This document shows, piece after piece, positions 1-5,565 of a stretch of DNA of 8,160 bases. The DNA comes from Collinsella sp. (GTDB taxonomy: Bacteria > Actinomycetota > Coriobacteriia > Coriobacteriales > Coriobacteriaceae). The stretch is from the NCBI GenBank assembly GCA_022728415.1, contig JAIJJM010000082.1, positions 1 through 8,160 of the forward strand, given 5' to 3'. Numbering within the stretch: the first letter of the stretch is position 1; every line of letters starts with the position of its first letter. Position numbers and translations under genes: made by a program. The notes under the pieces are model-generated. The model worked only from the letters and a program-made list of their open reading frames with translations. It ran no database searches and was not told the origin of the DNA.

Positions 1-2
1 CT

Positions 3-65
3 GAAGCAAACAAAGAAAAGAGTGACATTACTGAATTGCTCAGAAAACAGGTCAGACCAGATTGA
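3..65 (+). CDS. Possible C-terminal end of an unidentified protein (5' end outside window)
   Basis: This frame is open from the left edge of the window and stops at TGA (63-65), giving about 20 charged residues ending in ELLRKQVRPD. The composition (K, E, D, R, with few rare residues) resembles a genuine helical C-terminus, and the stop falls about 57 bases before the ydfO start on the same strand. I do not recognise the protein. The fragment is too short for codon statistics, so it could be chance; another plus-strand frame is also open to about position 75. Confidence 0.22.
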   Translation, partial: EANKEKSDITELLRKQVRPD

Positions 66-122
66 AGCAATTTAGATAATCGTGCAGACTACGCCCCCTC
101 ATATCACATGGAAGGTTTATCT

Positions 123-533
123 ATGGATCAGGTAGTCATTTTTAAACAAATATTTGATAAAGTTCGAAACGATTTAAACTATCAATGGTTTTATTCTGAG
201 CTAAAACGTCACAATGTCTCACATTACATTTACTATTTAGCCACAGAGAATGTTCATATTGTATTAAAAAATGATAATACAGTGTTATTAAAGGGCCTAA
301 AAAACATTGTGTCTGTCAAATTTTCAAAGGATAGGCATCTTATAGAAACGACCTCTAATAAGCTGAAATCCAGAGAGATCACATTTCAGGAATACAGAAG
401 AAACCTTGCTAAAGCAGGAGTTTTTCGGTGGGTTACAAATATCCACGAACAAAAAAGATATTACTATACCTTTGATAATTCATTACTATTTACTGAAAGC
501 ATCCAGAAAACTACACAGATCTTACCACGCTAA
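123..533 (+). CDS. ydfO: YdfO, DUF1398 family protein (Qin prophage)
   Basis: This encodes a 136-residue protein that I recognise as YdfO of the Qin prophage, a DUF1398 family member of unknown biochemical function. It is rich in aromatic and basic residues (for example NYQWFYSEL near the N-terminus and [10 protein letters not shown] near the C-terminus), with no signal peptide or membrane segment. I chose the ATG at 123 over the in-frame ATG at 108 because GGAAGG (110-115) sits 7 bases before 123 and would lie inside the longer frame. It is convergent with gnsB and followed by a GC-rich hairpin. Its AT-rich composition is typical of horizontally acquired cargo. The family assignment is fairly sure; the role is unknown. 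Confidence 0.88.
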
Positions 534-541
534 ACCATAAC

Positions 542-570
542 GTCCGGCTTCTCTCACTCCTGAGCCGGAC
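542..570 (+). terminator. Hairpin after ydfO, possible intrinsic terminator
   Basis: A perfect 8-bp inverted repeat, GTCCGGCT (542-549) and AGCCGGAC (563-570), with a 13-base loop, starts 9 bases after the ydfO stop. The following sequence (TGCATTGGTTT) is only weakly T-rich, so it may work poorly as an intrinsic terminator or protect the mRNA 3' end. Confidence 0.5.
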
Positions 571-636
571 TGCATTGGTTTAATAAAAACCATCAACAAT
601 TGTGATTTAGATATTCGGAACCATTCAAATATAACA

Positions 637-658
637 AAACCCCGTAAAAACGAGGTTT
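637..658 (-). terminator. Intrinsic terminator of gnsB
   Basis: Read on the minus strand, AAACCTCG (658-651) pairs with CGGGGTTT (644-637) around a six-base U-rich loop, followed by TGTTAT. One pair is U-G in the minus transcript but would be a C-A mismatch in the plus transcript, so the structure favours minus-strand RNA. It lies 27 bases beyond the gnsB stop. Confidence 0.65.
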
Positions 659-684
659 ATGGATAAATTTTATTATTGAATACA

Positions 685-858
685 TCAGATTAAATTAATC
701 TTGACATCATAGCTTTCAAGACCCGTCATTTTTTCCCGTGCGGTAAACTGAATACTGGTAACTTCTTTCCCGGTCTTTTTCTTAAGTTCAATAATTTTTT
801 TTGTTATATATTCAGAAATATCTGCTTCTGCTTTTGTTTTTAAGTTTTCAATATTCAT
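685..858 (-). CDS. gnsB: GnsB/GnsA family protein, modulator of membrane lipid unsaturation
   Basis: This 57-residue ORF encodes a GnsA/GnsB family protein: it opens MNIENLK and contains the family core TGKEV, then FTAREKMTGLESYDVKI near the C-terminus. Members of this family were described as multicopy suppressors of secG defects that raise unsaturated fatty acid content; the molecular mechanism is unsettled. There is no signal peptide or membrane span, so it should be cytoplasmic. Two ATG codons are adjacent (861 and 858). The one at 858 is preferred because GAGG lies 5 bases before it and only 2 before the other, and it gives the usual family length. It has its own candidate promoter (about 907-912) and terminator (637-658), so it is probably a single-gene unit. 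Position next to ynfN matches gnsB of Qin rather than gnsA. Confidence 0.88.
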   Translation of the reverse strand: MNIENLKTKAEADISEYITKKIIELKKKTGKEVTSIQFTAREKMTGLESYDVKINLI

Positions 859-906
859 CATTTCCTCTTTTAGTCTGTTATGACTTTCCAGTTACACAGT
901 AAGTCG

Positions 907-912
907 ATTATA
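907..912 (-). promoter_or_regulatory. Candidate -10 element of the gnsB promoter
   Basis: The minus strand carries a perfect TATAAT at 912-907, 48 bases upstream of the gnsB start. The matching -35 region (about TTATCT at 17 bases) is poor, so an activator or other contacts may matter. The surrounding stretch 859-1029 contains no other gene that I can support. Confidence 0.5.
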
Positions 913-1029
913 TGGTGCAAACGTGTAAAAGATAAGATGAAACATCGCAATAATCAACATACGATAGTCTAAATTTTACACAAACAGACAAAGAGAATTT
1001 TCCTGAATTATCAATGCAATAGCATCAAA

Positions 1030-1260
1030 TCAACTCAAGAGCCTTATTGCTGCTTCCAGAATTTCTTCTGAAGTAACATGTCGATCCGCGGCTACATAAA
1101 TGACTTTATGATCTCCGGTCAGAGATGGAAACCCTGCGGCCATTACAGTAAGGTGTGTTTTTTCGCCATTTGGATATTCACGCATGATGGTGTTAACTCC
1201 AGTCATCGCTGGCACTACCACTGCTGGTTCAGAGTTAAAAAAAACTATGATTTTTTTCAT
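1030..1260 (-). CDS. ynfN: YnfN, uncharacterised Qin prophage protein
   Basis: I recognise the C-terminal 51 residues, from MREYPNG to the end, as YnfN, reported as cold-shock induced in E. coli K-12; its function is unknown. The open frame extends further upstream. The ATG at 1260, starting MKKIIVFFNSEP, gives 76 residues and has GGTAA a few bases before it, and the added segment reads like a real beta strand continuous with the rest. The internal ATG for the 51-residue form (1185) has GGAG about 11 bases upstream, so both starts are possible. A still longer frame reaching 1302 runs into the upstream terminator and is not credible. The gene lies downstream of the cspI-ynfQ unit and its terminator, so its expression may depend partly on readthrough from it. 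Confidence 0.75.
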   Translation of the reverse strand: MKKIIVFFNSEPAVVVPAMTGVNTIMREYPNGEKTHLTVMAAGFPSLTGDHKVIYVAADRHVTSEEILEAAIRLLS

Positions 1261-1304
1261 GATGTTACCGTAGTATGTGAGTATCCATCGAATAGACACC
1301 AAGC

Positions 1305-1324
1305 AAAAAAGCTCCCGAAGGAGC
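1305..1324 (-). terminator. Intrinsic terminator after cspI-ynfQ
   Basis: On the minus strand GCTCC (1324-1320) and GGAGC (1315-1311) enclose a UUCG tetraloop and are followed immediately by six T residues (1310-1305). It begins 9 bases beyond the ynfQ stop, so it ends the cspI-ynfQ transcript and separates it from ynfN. Confidence 0.88.
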
Positions 1325-1332
1325 CTTCATTT

Positions 1333-1521
1333 TCACTTTTTTAAATCCAACGACAGACGGCTGGCATTTAAGTATTGTGAAATATTATCAAATGTAATCA
1401 TCATTGATTTACAAAAGATACATTTTGCCCCGAAAGGATTCATGTCAGAAACATCAAAAGATGATGTTCTATACTGGGAACCATGACAACACGGGCATCT
1501 AAAGTGAATATGGTTTGTAAT
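1333..1521 (-). CDS. ynfQ: YnfQ, cold-shock zinc-ribbon microprotein with ATT start
   Basis: This frame encodes about 62 residues resembling YmcF/YnfQ, two homologous E. coli microproteins reported as cold-shock induced and started from ATT. Cysteines at about 9, 12, 34 and 37 (CPCC and CIFC) form a four-Cys zinc-ribbon pattern. The block RTSSFDV followed by KC, C and MITFDNISQYL also resembles the layout of Ogr/Delta phage zinc-finger activators; that similarity is my inference. No ATG, GTG or TTG lies upstream of the zinc motif: the frame is closed by TAG at 1545-1543. The ATT at 1521 is preceded by GAGG with an 8-base gap. The gene starts 10 bases after the cspI stop and ends just before a strong terminator, so it is co-transcribed with cspI. 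Function is unknown; nucleic-acid binding is plausible. Confidence 0.85.
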   Translation of the reverse strand: MTNHIHFRCPCCHGSQYRTSSFDVSDMNPFGAKCIFCKSMMITFDNISQYLNASRLSLDLKK

Positions 1522-1531
1522 ATTGTCTACC

Positions 1532-1744
1532 TCAAAGCGCCACTACATGAACAGCGGCAGGACCTTTAGGTCCGTTCTCAATACCAAATTCAACTTCCTG
1601 ATTCTCAGTTAATGTTTTGAAATCGTTGCTCTGAATTGCTGAGAAATGGACAAACACATCTTTGCTGCCATCTTTCGGCGTGATGAAACCAAAACCTTTT
1701 TCAGGGTTAAACCATTTCACTAAACCAGTCATTTTGTTAGACAT
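1532..1744 (-). CDS. cspI: Cold-shock protein CspI
   Basis: This 70-residue protein is a complete cold-shock domain of the CspA family and matches CspI. It is a cytoplasmic five-stranded beta barrel that binds single-stranded RNA and DNA and melts mRNA structure at low temperature. Trp11 and the RNP1 motif KGFGFI (16-21) and RNP2 VFVHF (30-34) are intact, so it should bind nucleic acid. The ATG at 1744 has AAAGG about 8 bases upstream. It is the first gene of a two-gene unit with ynfQ, with a promoter near 1895-1924 and a leader of about 143 bases containing a conserved hairpin, the arrangement that gives cold induction in cspA paralogues. Confidence 0.96.
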   Translation of the reverse strand: MSNKMTGLVKWFNPEKGFGFITPKDGSKDVFVHFSAIQSNDFKTLTENQEVEFGIENGPKGPAAVHVVAL

Positions 1745-1887
1745 AATTATTACCTTTTGAAGAAATTAGCCCTTGGGCAGAATGGTCCGAAAAAAAATAT
1801 CAGAGAGAAAAACCAACAAGGAAATCTCAAGAGGTACAAATAATAAAATTATAACAATGACTGCTTCAGATAAATTTGTAACAAACC
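1745..1887 (-). promoter_or_regulatory. Long cold-shock 5' leader of cspI
   Basis: The predicted transcript starts near 1887 and leaves a leader of about 143 bases. Close to the gene, minus-strand GCCCAAGGGC (1778-1769) forms a short hairpin 11 bases before AAAGG. It matches the position and shape of the cspA upstream box GCCGAAAGGC, with base changes that keep pairing. The start of the leader, TGGTTTGTTACAAA, is a weak match to the cspA cold box. By analogy with cspA, the leader should stabilise and favour translation of the mRNA in the cold. Confidence 0.7.
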
Positions 1888-1894
1888 AGAACAC

Positions 1895-1924
1895 CATTAA
1901 CGCATGATTAACCACCCATAGCAA
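1895..1924 (-). promoter_or_regulatory. cspI promoter
   Basis: The minus strand shows TTGCTA (1924-1919), an 18-base spacer and TTAATG (1900-1895). The same layout occurs upstream of cspB (TTGCTT, 18 bases, TTAATG), and TTAATG is also the cspA -10 region. The rest of the gene-free stretch up to 2106 contains only a 7-bp inverted repeat at 2067-2086 without a T tract; I see no gene there. Confidence 0.72.
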
Positions 1925-2106
1925 GGATTACTTTTGTAAAGAAAAACACAGCAATGAAAGAATAGCTTTATTTATTAATAAAACGTGTCATTCTGATTAA
2001 GACCTTTTATCTTACCCTTAAGATTTCAGGAATTTTGGCTCATGGAAGAGTCCTTTTTATTTAAATTTTACATTCCGCGATGTAAATGTTCCGATTTAAT
2101 ATTACC

Positions 2107-3130
<1,024 letters not shown>

Positions 3131-3134
<4 letters not shown>

Positions 3135-3442
3135 AGATATTTATGATGAGGACGCTCGTGCTTATTGGCAGGATTTTCAATCTTAAAGGAGTACTGATGC
3201 TGCAGATAAGACTCAACTTTTTCTGACAATTTTTCTGCTACTTCCAGGAAGACTTGCCGGACGCTCCTTCTGGCTGCTGCCTCATAAAACTCCAGCGCAG
3301 CTCCTTCAACACGGTCCATGGCGACATCCAGGTCAAAAATTTCACCGTCAAAGCGTTCTTTGTCCTGTAAGGCTACAGTTACCGTAACTTTATTCTCAAA
3401 ATTACGGACTCCTTTCACAACCAGTTCATAGTCTTGAGTCAT
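3131..3442 (-). CDS. ydfR: YdfR, DUF1327 protein inserted in the lysis cassette
   Basis: This 103-residue protein is recognised as YdfR (DUF1327). It has a beta-rich first half (VVKGVRNFENKVTVTVAL), an acidic middle and a helical second half (VEGAALEFYEAAARR) followed by a basic, His-rich tail (HERPHHKYL). There is no signal peptide or membrane span. Its function is not known to me. It starts 4 bases after essQ, its ribosome-binding site GAGGAGAG overlaps the essQ end, and its stop overlaps the rrrQ start. It is therefore made with the holin and endolysin and may act in or regulate lysis, but that is inference from position only. Confidence 0.9.
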
Positions 3443-3446
3443 TGGA

Positions 3447-3662
3447 TTACTCTCCTCTCGCAGCCTTACGCCTGTCTTCTTTAATCTTGAAATAAAGATT
3501 TGTCAGATACGTCAGCAGGCCAAAAACCAGGCTACCCAGCACACCGATTGCAGCCCACTGTGACGGAGTTACTTTATCGAGTAACTGCAATGCCCAGAAA
3601 CCAGCATTACCCGCCGATGTGCCATAGGCAACACCTGTTGTTAACTTATCCATTGATTTCAT
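3447..3662 (-). CDS. essQ: EssQ, phage 21 S-type pinholin
   Basis: This 71-residue protein is a class II holin of the phage 21 S family. It has two membrane segments, about 9-28 (small-residue rich, GTSAGNAG) and 36-58 ([20 protein letters not shown]), and a strongly basic C-terminus [11 protein letters not shown]. In the family the first segment leaves the membrane and the second forms small pinholes that collapse the proton motive force. The start MKSM carries the dual-start signature: beginning at Met1 gives the antiholin form with an extra Lys, and beginning at Met4 gives the holin. GAGG lies just before the ATG at 3662. The longer upstream frame lacks homology and is discarded. Pairing with a signal-arrest-release endolysin is the expected partnership. 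Confidence 0.94.
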   Translation of the reverse strand: MKSMDKLTTGVAYGTSAGNAGFWALQLLDKVTPSQWAAIGVLGSLVFGLLTYLTNLYFKIKEDRRKAARGE

Positions 3663-3793
3663 ATCCTCACCCCGATGTACACGGATGGTGCAATATGTTT
3701 GAAAAGATCGGAGTCTACGGGGTAGTTTTGACAGCACACGTTGTTCTCAACGGCGCTAAAAAAACATACACATTAAAAATGTGGGTAATTATT

Positions 3794-3822
3794 TTGAAAG
3801 AAAGTCATATATAAAATAATAA
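3794..3822 (+). promoter_or_regulatory. Candidate ynfU promoter
   Basis: TTGAAA (3794-3799) and TAATAA (3817-3822) are separated by 17 bases in a very AT-rich stretch, 60 bases before ynfU. Several other AT-rich hexamers are nearby, so the exact position is uncertain. Confidence 0.35.
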
Positions 3823-3850
3823 TACGAGAAATGTTTTCATATTTAGTGTA

Positions 3851-3872
3851 CTGTATACGGCCATTTATACAG
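3851..3872 (+). promoter_or_regulatory. Inverted repeat overlapping the ynfU ribosome-binding site
   Basis: CTGTATA (3851-3857) and TATACAG (3866-3872) form a perfect 7-bp inverted repeat with an 8-base gap. The right arm covers the first two bases of the AGGA ribosome-binding site (3871-3874) of ynfU, so the hairpin could control translation. As DNA it could instead be a repressor site. It is not a LexA box, because the CTGT and ACAG halves are 14 bases apart instead of 8. Confidence 0.4.
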
Positions 3873-3881
3873 GAAAAGCCT

Positions 3882-4052
3882 ATGTCAGAACGTAAAAACT
3901 CAAAATCACGCCGTAATTATCTCGTTAAATGTTCCTGCCCAAACTGCACCCAAGAGTCAGAACACAGTTTTTCAAGAGTACAAAAAGGTGCCCTTTTGAT
4001 CTGCCCTCATTGCAACAAAGTATTCCAGACAAATCTTAAAGCTGTAGCCTGA
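3882..4052 (+). CDS. ynfU: YnfU, small zinc-ribbon protein
   Basis: This 56-residue basic protein has cysteines at 17, 19, 22, 41 and 44. The pairs CPNC (19-22) and CPHC (41-44) make a compact zinc-ribbon fold, with the KVFQTNL tail typical of such domains. I recognise it as the YnfU family of Qin-type prophages; its partner is unknown, and a nucleic-acid or protein-binding role is inference. The ATG at 3882 is favoured over the in-frame ATG at 3831 because AGGA (3871-3874) lies 7 bases upstream and the added N-terminus has no family likeness. It is transcribed away from essQ and towards cspB, and an inverted repeat touches its ribosome-binding site. Confidence 0.85.
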   Translation: MSERKNSKSRRNYLVKCSCPNCTQESEHSFSRVQKGALLICPHCNKVFQTNLKAVA

Positions 4053-4111
4053 TTGATTTTATTAGTAACAAGTATTTTTTATATTTTAATAATATATTTA
4101 AAGCAGATAAT

Positions 4112-4134
4112 AAAAAACCCGCCTGAGCGGGTTT
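4112..4134 (-). terminator. Intrinsic terminator downstream of cspB
   Basis: AAACCCGC and GCGGGTTT (4115-4122 and 4127-4134) form an 8-bp stem with a four-base loop. On the minus strand it is followed by TTTTTTATTAT, a strong U tract, so it ends the cspB transcript about 280 bases after the stop codon. On the plus strand only three T residues follow, so it is at best a weak terminator for ynfU. Confidence 0.85.
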
Positions 4135-4159
4135 GAGATTGTGGTGCTTTTTGTGGGAG

Positions 4160-4304
4160 TCATCCACTTACGCACTTTGTTTTGCCATGCCAGCAGTTAG
4201 CTTCTGCTGTAAAACTATTCATGCAGCAAACCTGCACTTCACCACAATGGTTAGCATACTTTTCCTGATTAAGATTTTGCCAAATATGCTAGCCATTGTT
4301 TCAT
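4160..4304 (-). pseudogene. Possible decayed Cys-rich small gene in the cspB 3' region
   Basis: Between cspB and its terminator an excellent ribosome-binding site leads into MKQWLAYLAK, which stops after 11 codons. In the +1 frame the reading continues as LNQEKYANHC, then GEVQVCC, then NCWHGKTKC to a TGA at 4162-4160. Removing one base near 4272-4275 would give a single protein of about 47 residues with five cysteines. The cspI gene is followed by a Cys-rich microprotein gene in the same place, and the joined composition looks coding, so a frameshifted relic is plausible. Alternatively, three tiny ORFs (4304-4269, 4257-4219 and 4222-4160, the last two overlapping as ATGA) are translated separately. 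I do not recognise the sequence. Confidence 0.35.
4269..4304 (-). CDS. 11-codon ORF with near-perfect ribosome-binding site, after cspB
   Basis: The ORF reads MKQWLAYLAKS and is preceded by AGGAGG (4318-4313) with an 8-base gap, the best Shine-Dalgarno sequence in the window. It lies about 110 bases after the cspB stop in the same transcript. It could be a real micropeptide, a leader peptide, or the surviving start of the frameshifted gene described for 4160-4304. It is translated from a region that any essQ-bound late transcript would also cross. Confidence 0.35.
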   Translation of the reverse strand: MKQWLAYLAKS

Positions 4305-4415
4305 GTATTGGACCTCCTTACTTTTTATTAAAGAGATCCAATATTCACTACTCTGTCCGTATCTCTACTCAGGCATCAGCCTTCTTCGTTATCGTATACA
4401 GACGAGCGATGAATT

Positions 4416-4631
4416 TTAATCAGTAATGATGACATTTGCTGCTGCAGGACCTTTAGCACCACTCTCTATAGAGAAGGTAACCTTTTGACCTTCAAATAAG
4501 GTTCGATAATTATCATTCTGAATCGCAGAAAAATGCACAAACACATCTTTACTACCATCAACAGGAGAAATAAAGCCGAAACCTTTATCAGCGTTAAACC
4601 ATTTTACTAAACCAGTCATTTTATTTGACAT
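4416..4631 (-). CDS. cspB: Cold-shock protein CspB
   Basis: This 71-residue CspA-family protein matches CspB. It is a cytoplasmic single-stranded nucleic-acid chaperone induced at low temperature. Trp11, RNP1 KGFGFI (16-21) and RNP2 VFVHF (30-34) are all present, so binding should be intact. The ATG at 4631 has AAGGA 7 bases upstream. Its leader of about 159 bases contains a cold box near the transcription start and the upstream-box hairpin near the ribosome-binding site. It lies between pR' and the lysis genes on the same strand as them, and diverges from cspF across a 300-base intergenic region. Confidence 0.96.
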   Translation of the reverse strand: MSNKMTGLVKWFNADKGFGFISPVDGSKDVFVHFSAIQNDNYRTLFEGQKVTFSIESGAKGPAAANVIITD

Positions 4632-4790
4632 TCTACATTCCTTAACTTGAGCCTTTCGGCATAAATGGTTTGCATAACAGAAACGACTTCGTACTTAATT
4701 GGAGAGACTCAAAGAAGGAATAAGTGAATAACACCTGAAATGAGAACTGCTTTAGTAAACTACTTCGTATATCGTCTGTTCTTCAAACCG
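4632..4790 (-). promoter_or_regulatory. Long cold-shock 5' leader of cspB with cold box and upstream box
   Basis: Two cspA-like elements stand out. The cold box TTGAAGAACAGACG (4786-4773) lies just inside the predicted transcript start and resembles cspA TTGACGTACAGA. The upstream box GCCGAAAGGCTCA (4660-4648) is a 4-bp hairpin with a short loop, close to the ribosome-binding site, and matches the cspA element almost exactly. In cspA these elements govern mRNA autoregulation and cold-enhanced translation. Confidence 0.82.
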
Positions 4791-4797
4791 ACGCAAT

Positions 4798-4827
4798 CAT
4801 TAACGCATAGTTGAACATATGAAGCAA
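4798..4827 (-). promoter_or_regulatory. cspB promoter
   Basis: The minus strand has TTGCTT (4827-4822), an 18-base spacer and TTAATG (4803-4798), followed about 8 bases later by CGGTTTGA, the start equivalent to the cspA transcript. The layout is the same as for cspI. Confidence 0.75.
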
Positions 4828-4895
4828 TGTTTATTTTAGACATCCAGCCATCTTCAACCCCATCAAAAAACTATAGCTTTCTTCAGGAACGTGTG

Positions 4896-4901
4896 TATAG
4901 T
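4896..4901 (+). promoter_or_regulatory. Candidate -10 element for cspF
   Basis: TATAGT lies 30 bases before the cspF start; the -35 region is weak. If used, the leader would be only about 24 bases, unlike the long leaders of cspI and cspB, and would lack both cold-shock leader elements. Confidence 0.4.
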
Positions 4902-4931
4902 GCGCCAAGTTATCAGTATTAAGGAATTTTT

Positions 4932-5144
4932 TTGTCCCGTAAAATGACAGGAATTGTCAAAACCTTTGACGGCAAAAGCGGCAAGGGTCTTATCACCCCA
5001 TCCGATGGTCGTATCGATGTCCAGCTTCATGTTTCAGCGCTCAATCTCCGCGATGCAGAAGAAATTACCACCGGATTACGCGTGGAATTTTGCCGGATAA
5101 ATGGTCTGCGTGGCCCTTCAGCTGCCAATGTTTACCTTTCATGA
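4932..5144 (+). CDS. cspF: CspF, divergent cold-shock-domain protein
   Basis: This 70-residue cold-shock-domain paralogue matches CspF. The fold positions are kept, but nearly all nucleic-acid-stacking aromatics are gone: Trp11 is Thr, RNP1 KGFGFI is replaced by SGKGLI (16-21), and RNP2 VFVHF is VQLHV (30-34). It probably binds RNA poorly or has a different role; CspF is known not to be cold-induced. It begins with TTG at 4932, preceded by AAGGA (4921-4925) with a 6-base gap. It is divergent from cspB and has no long leader. A small membrane-peptide gene follows 54 bases downstream. Confidence 0.93.
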
Positions 5145-5198
5145 GCTATATTAAAGCTTTAATTTCAGGCCCCATCGGATCACACATGGAGAGTTTTT

Positions 5199-5288
5199 AT
5201 GAATAACCCCGTCTGTCTTGATGACTGGTTGATTGGCTTTAAAAGCTTATGCTGTACTTTGGCCGTAATAGCTCTGCTAATAATATAA
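5199..5288 (+). CDS. 29-residue single-span membrane peptide downstream of cspF
   Basis: A 29-codon ORF begins with ATG at 5199, preceded by GGAGAG with good spacing. The peptide starts [10 protein letters not shown], contains a Cys pair (CC at 18-19) and ends in a hydrophobic helix ([16 protein letters not shown], about 14-29), so it is probably a single-span inner-membrane peptide. It ends with tandem stops. Its position 54 bases after cspF on the same strand and before a bidirectional terminator suggests co-transcription with cspF. I do not recognise it firmly and give no function; small toxins or membrane-complex modulators of this size are possible comparisons. Confidence 0.6.
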
Positions 5289-5436
5289 TAAGCAGACTCA
5301 TTGTGTTTAGGGACATTGTACTGGAAGAAAACATTTTAAACATCAGGCAAATAACCAAGTCACCAGCTAAATAATAAGTTAACAGACATGAGTCCCGGGA
5401 TGAGATTCAACATTACCATTGCCCCATTTAAAGCAC

Positions 5437-5460
5437 AAAACCCGCTCATCAGCGGGTTTT
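5437..5460 (-). terminator. tR'-like terminator just downstream of the late promoter (works on both strands)
   Basis: A perfect 10-bp stem, AAAACCCGCT (5437-5446) and AGCGGGTTTT (5451-5460), has a 4-base loop and T-rich flanks on both strands. On the minus strand it lies about 40 bases after the predicted pR' start, the place of the tR' terminator that Q overcomes in lambdoid phages. On the plus strand it would end the cspF transcript. Confidence 0.82.
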
Positions 5461-5505
5461 CTACTTTTTCTTAACGTCGGGTATACAAAGCCCATCGTTG
5501 AAAAA

Positions 5506-5534
5506 ATTTTATCCATATTTTTTGAAAAATGCAA
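5506..5534 (-). promoter_or_regulatory. Late promoter pR' of the prophage
   Basis: The minus strand shows TTGCAT (5534-5529), a 17-base spacer and TAAAAT (5511-5506), followed by a start site near 5499. It lies 31 bases past the quuQ stop and just ahead of a strong terminator, which is the conserved pR'-tR' layout where Q proteins act. The Q-binding site expected in or near the promoter cannot be identified by eye. Confidence 0.75.
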
Positions 5535-5565
5535 ACATCATGTCGCCATCTTCAGCAAAAATCAT

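Noticed and set aside
1277..1486. Plus-strand 69-codon frame across the ynfQ region.
   Set aside because: It is antisense to the zinc-ribbon gene and crosses its terminator; the opposite frame has clear Cys motifs and synteny.
2067..2086. Inverted repeat TTTACAT/ATGTAAA after rzpQ as a terminator.
   Set aside because: Neither strand has a T tract after the stem, and the pairs are mostly A-T.
3768..3784. Inverted repeat CACAT/ATGTG between essQ and ynfU as an operator.
   Set aside because: Five base pairs in AT-rich sequence are expected by chance and do not line up with a promoter.
3851..3872. LexA (SOS) operator before ynfU.
   Set aside because: CTGT and ACAG are separated by 14 bases, not the required 8.
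4133..4426. Plus-strand 97-codon frame between ynfU and cspB.
   Set aside because: No ribosome-binding site near its ATG; it begins inside a terminator stem and overlaps the cspB end on the opposite strand. Its hydrophobic look may come from antisense of AT-rich sequence.
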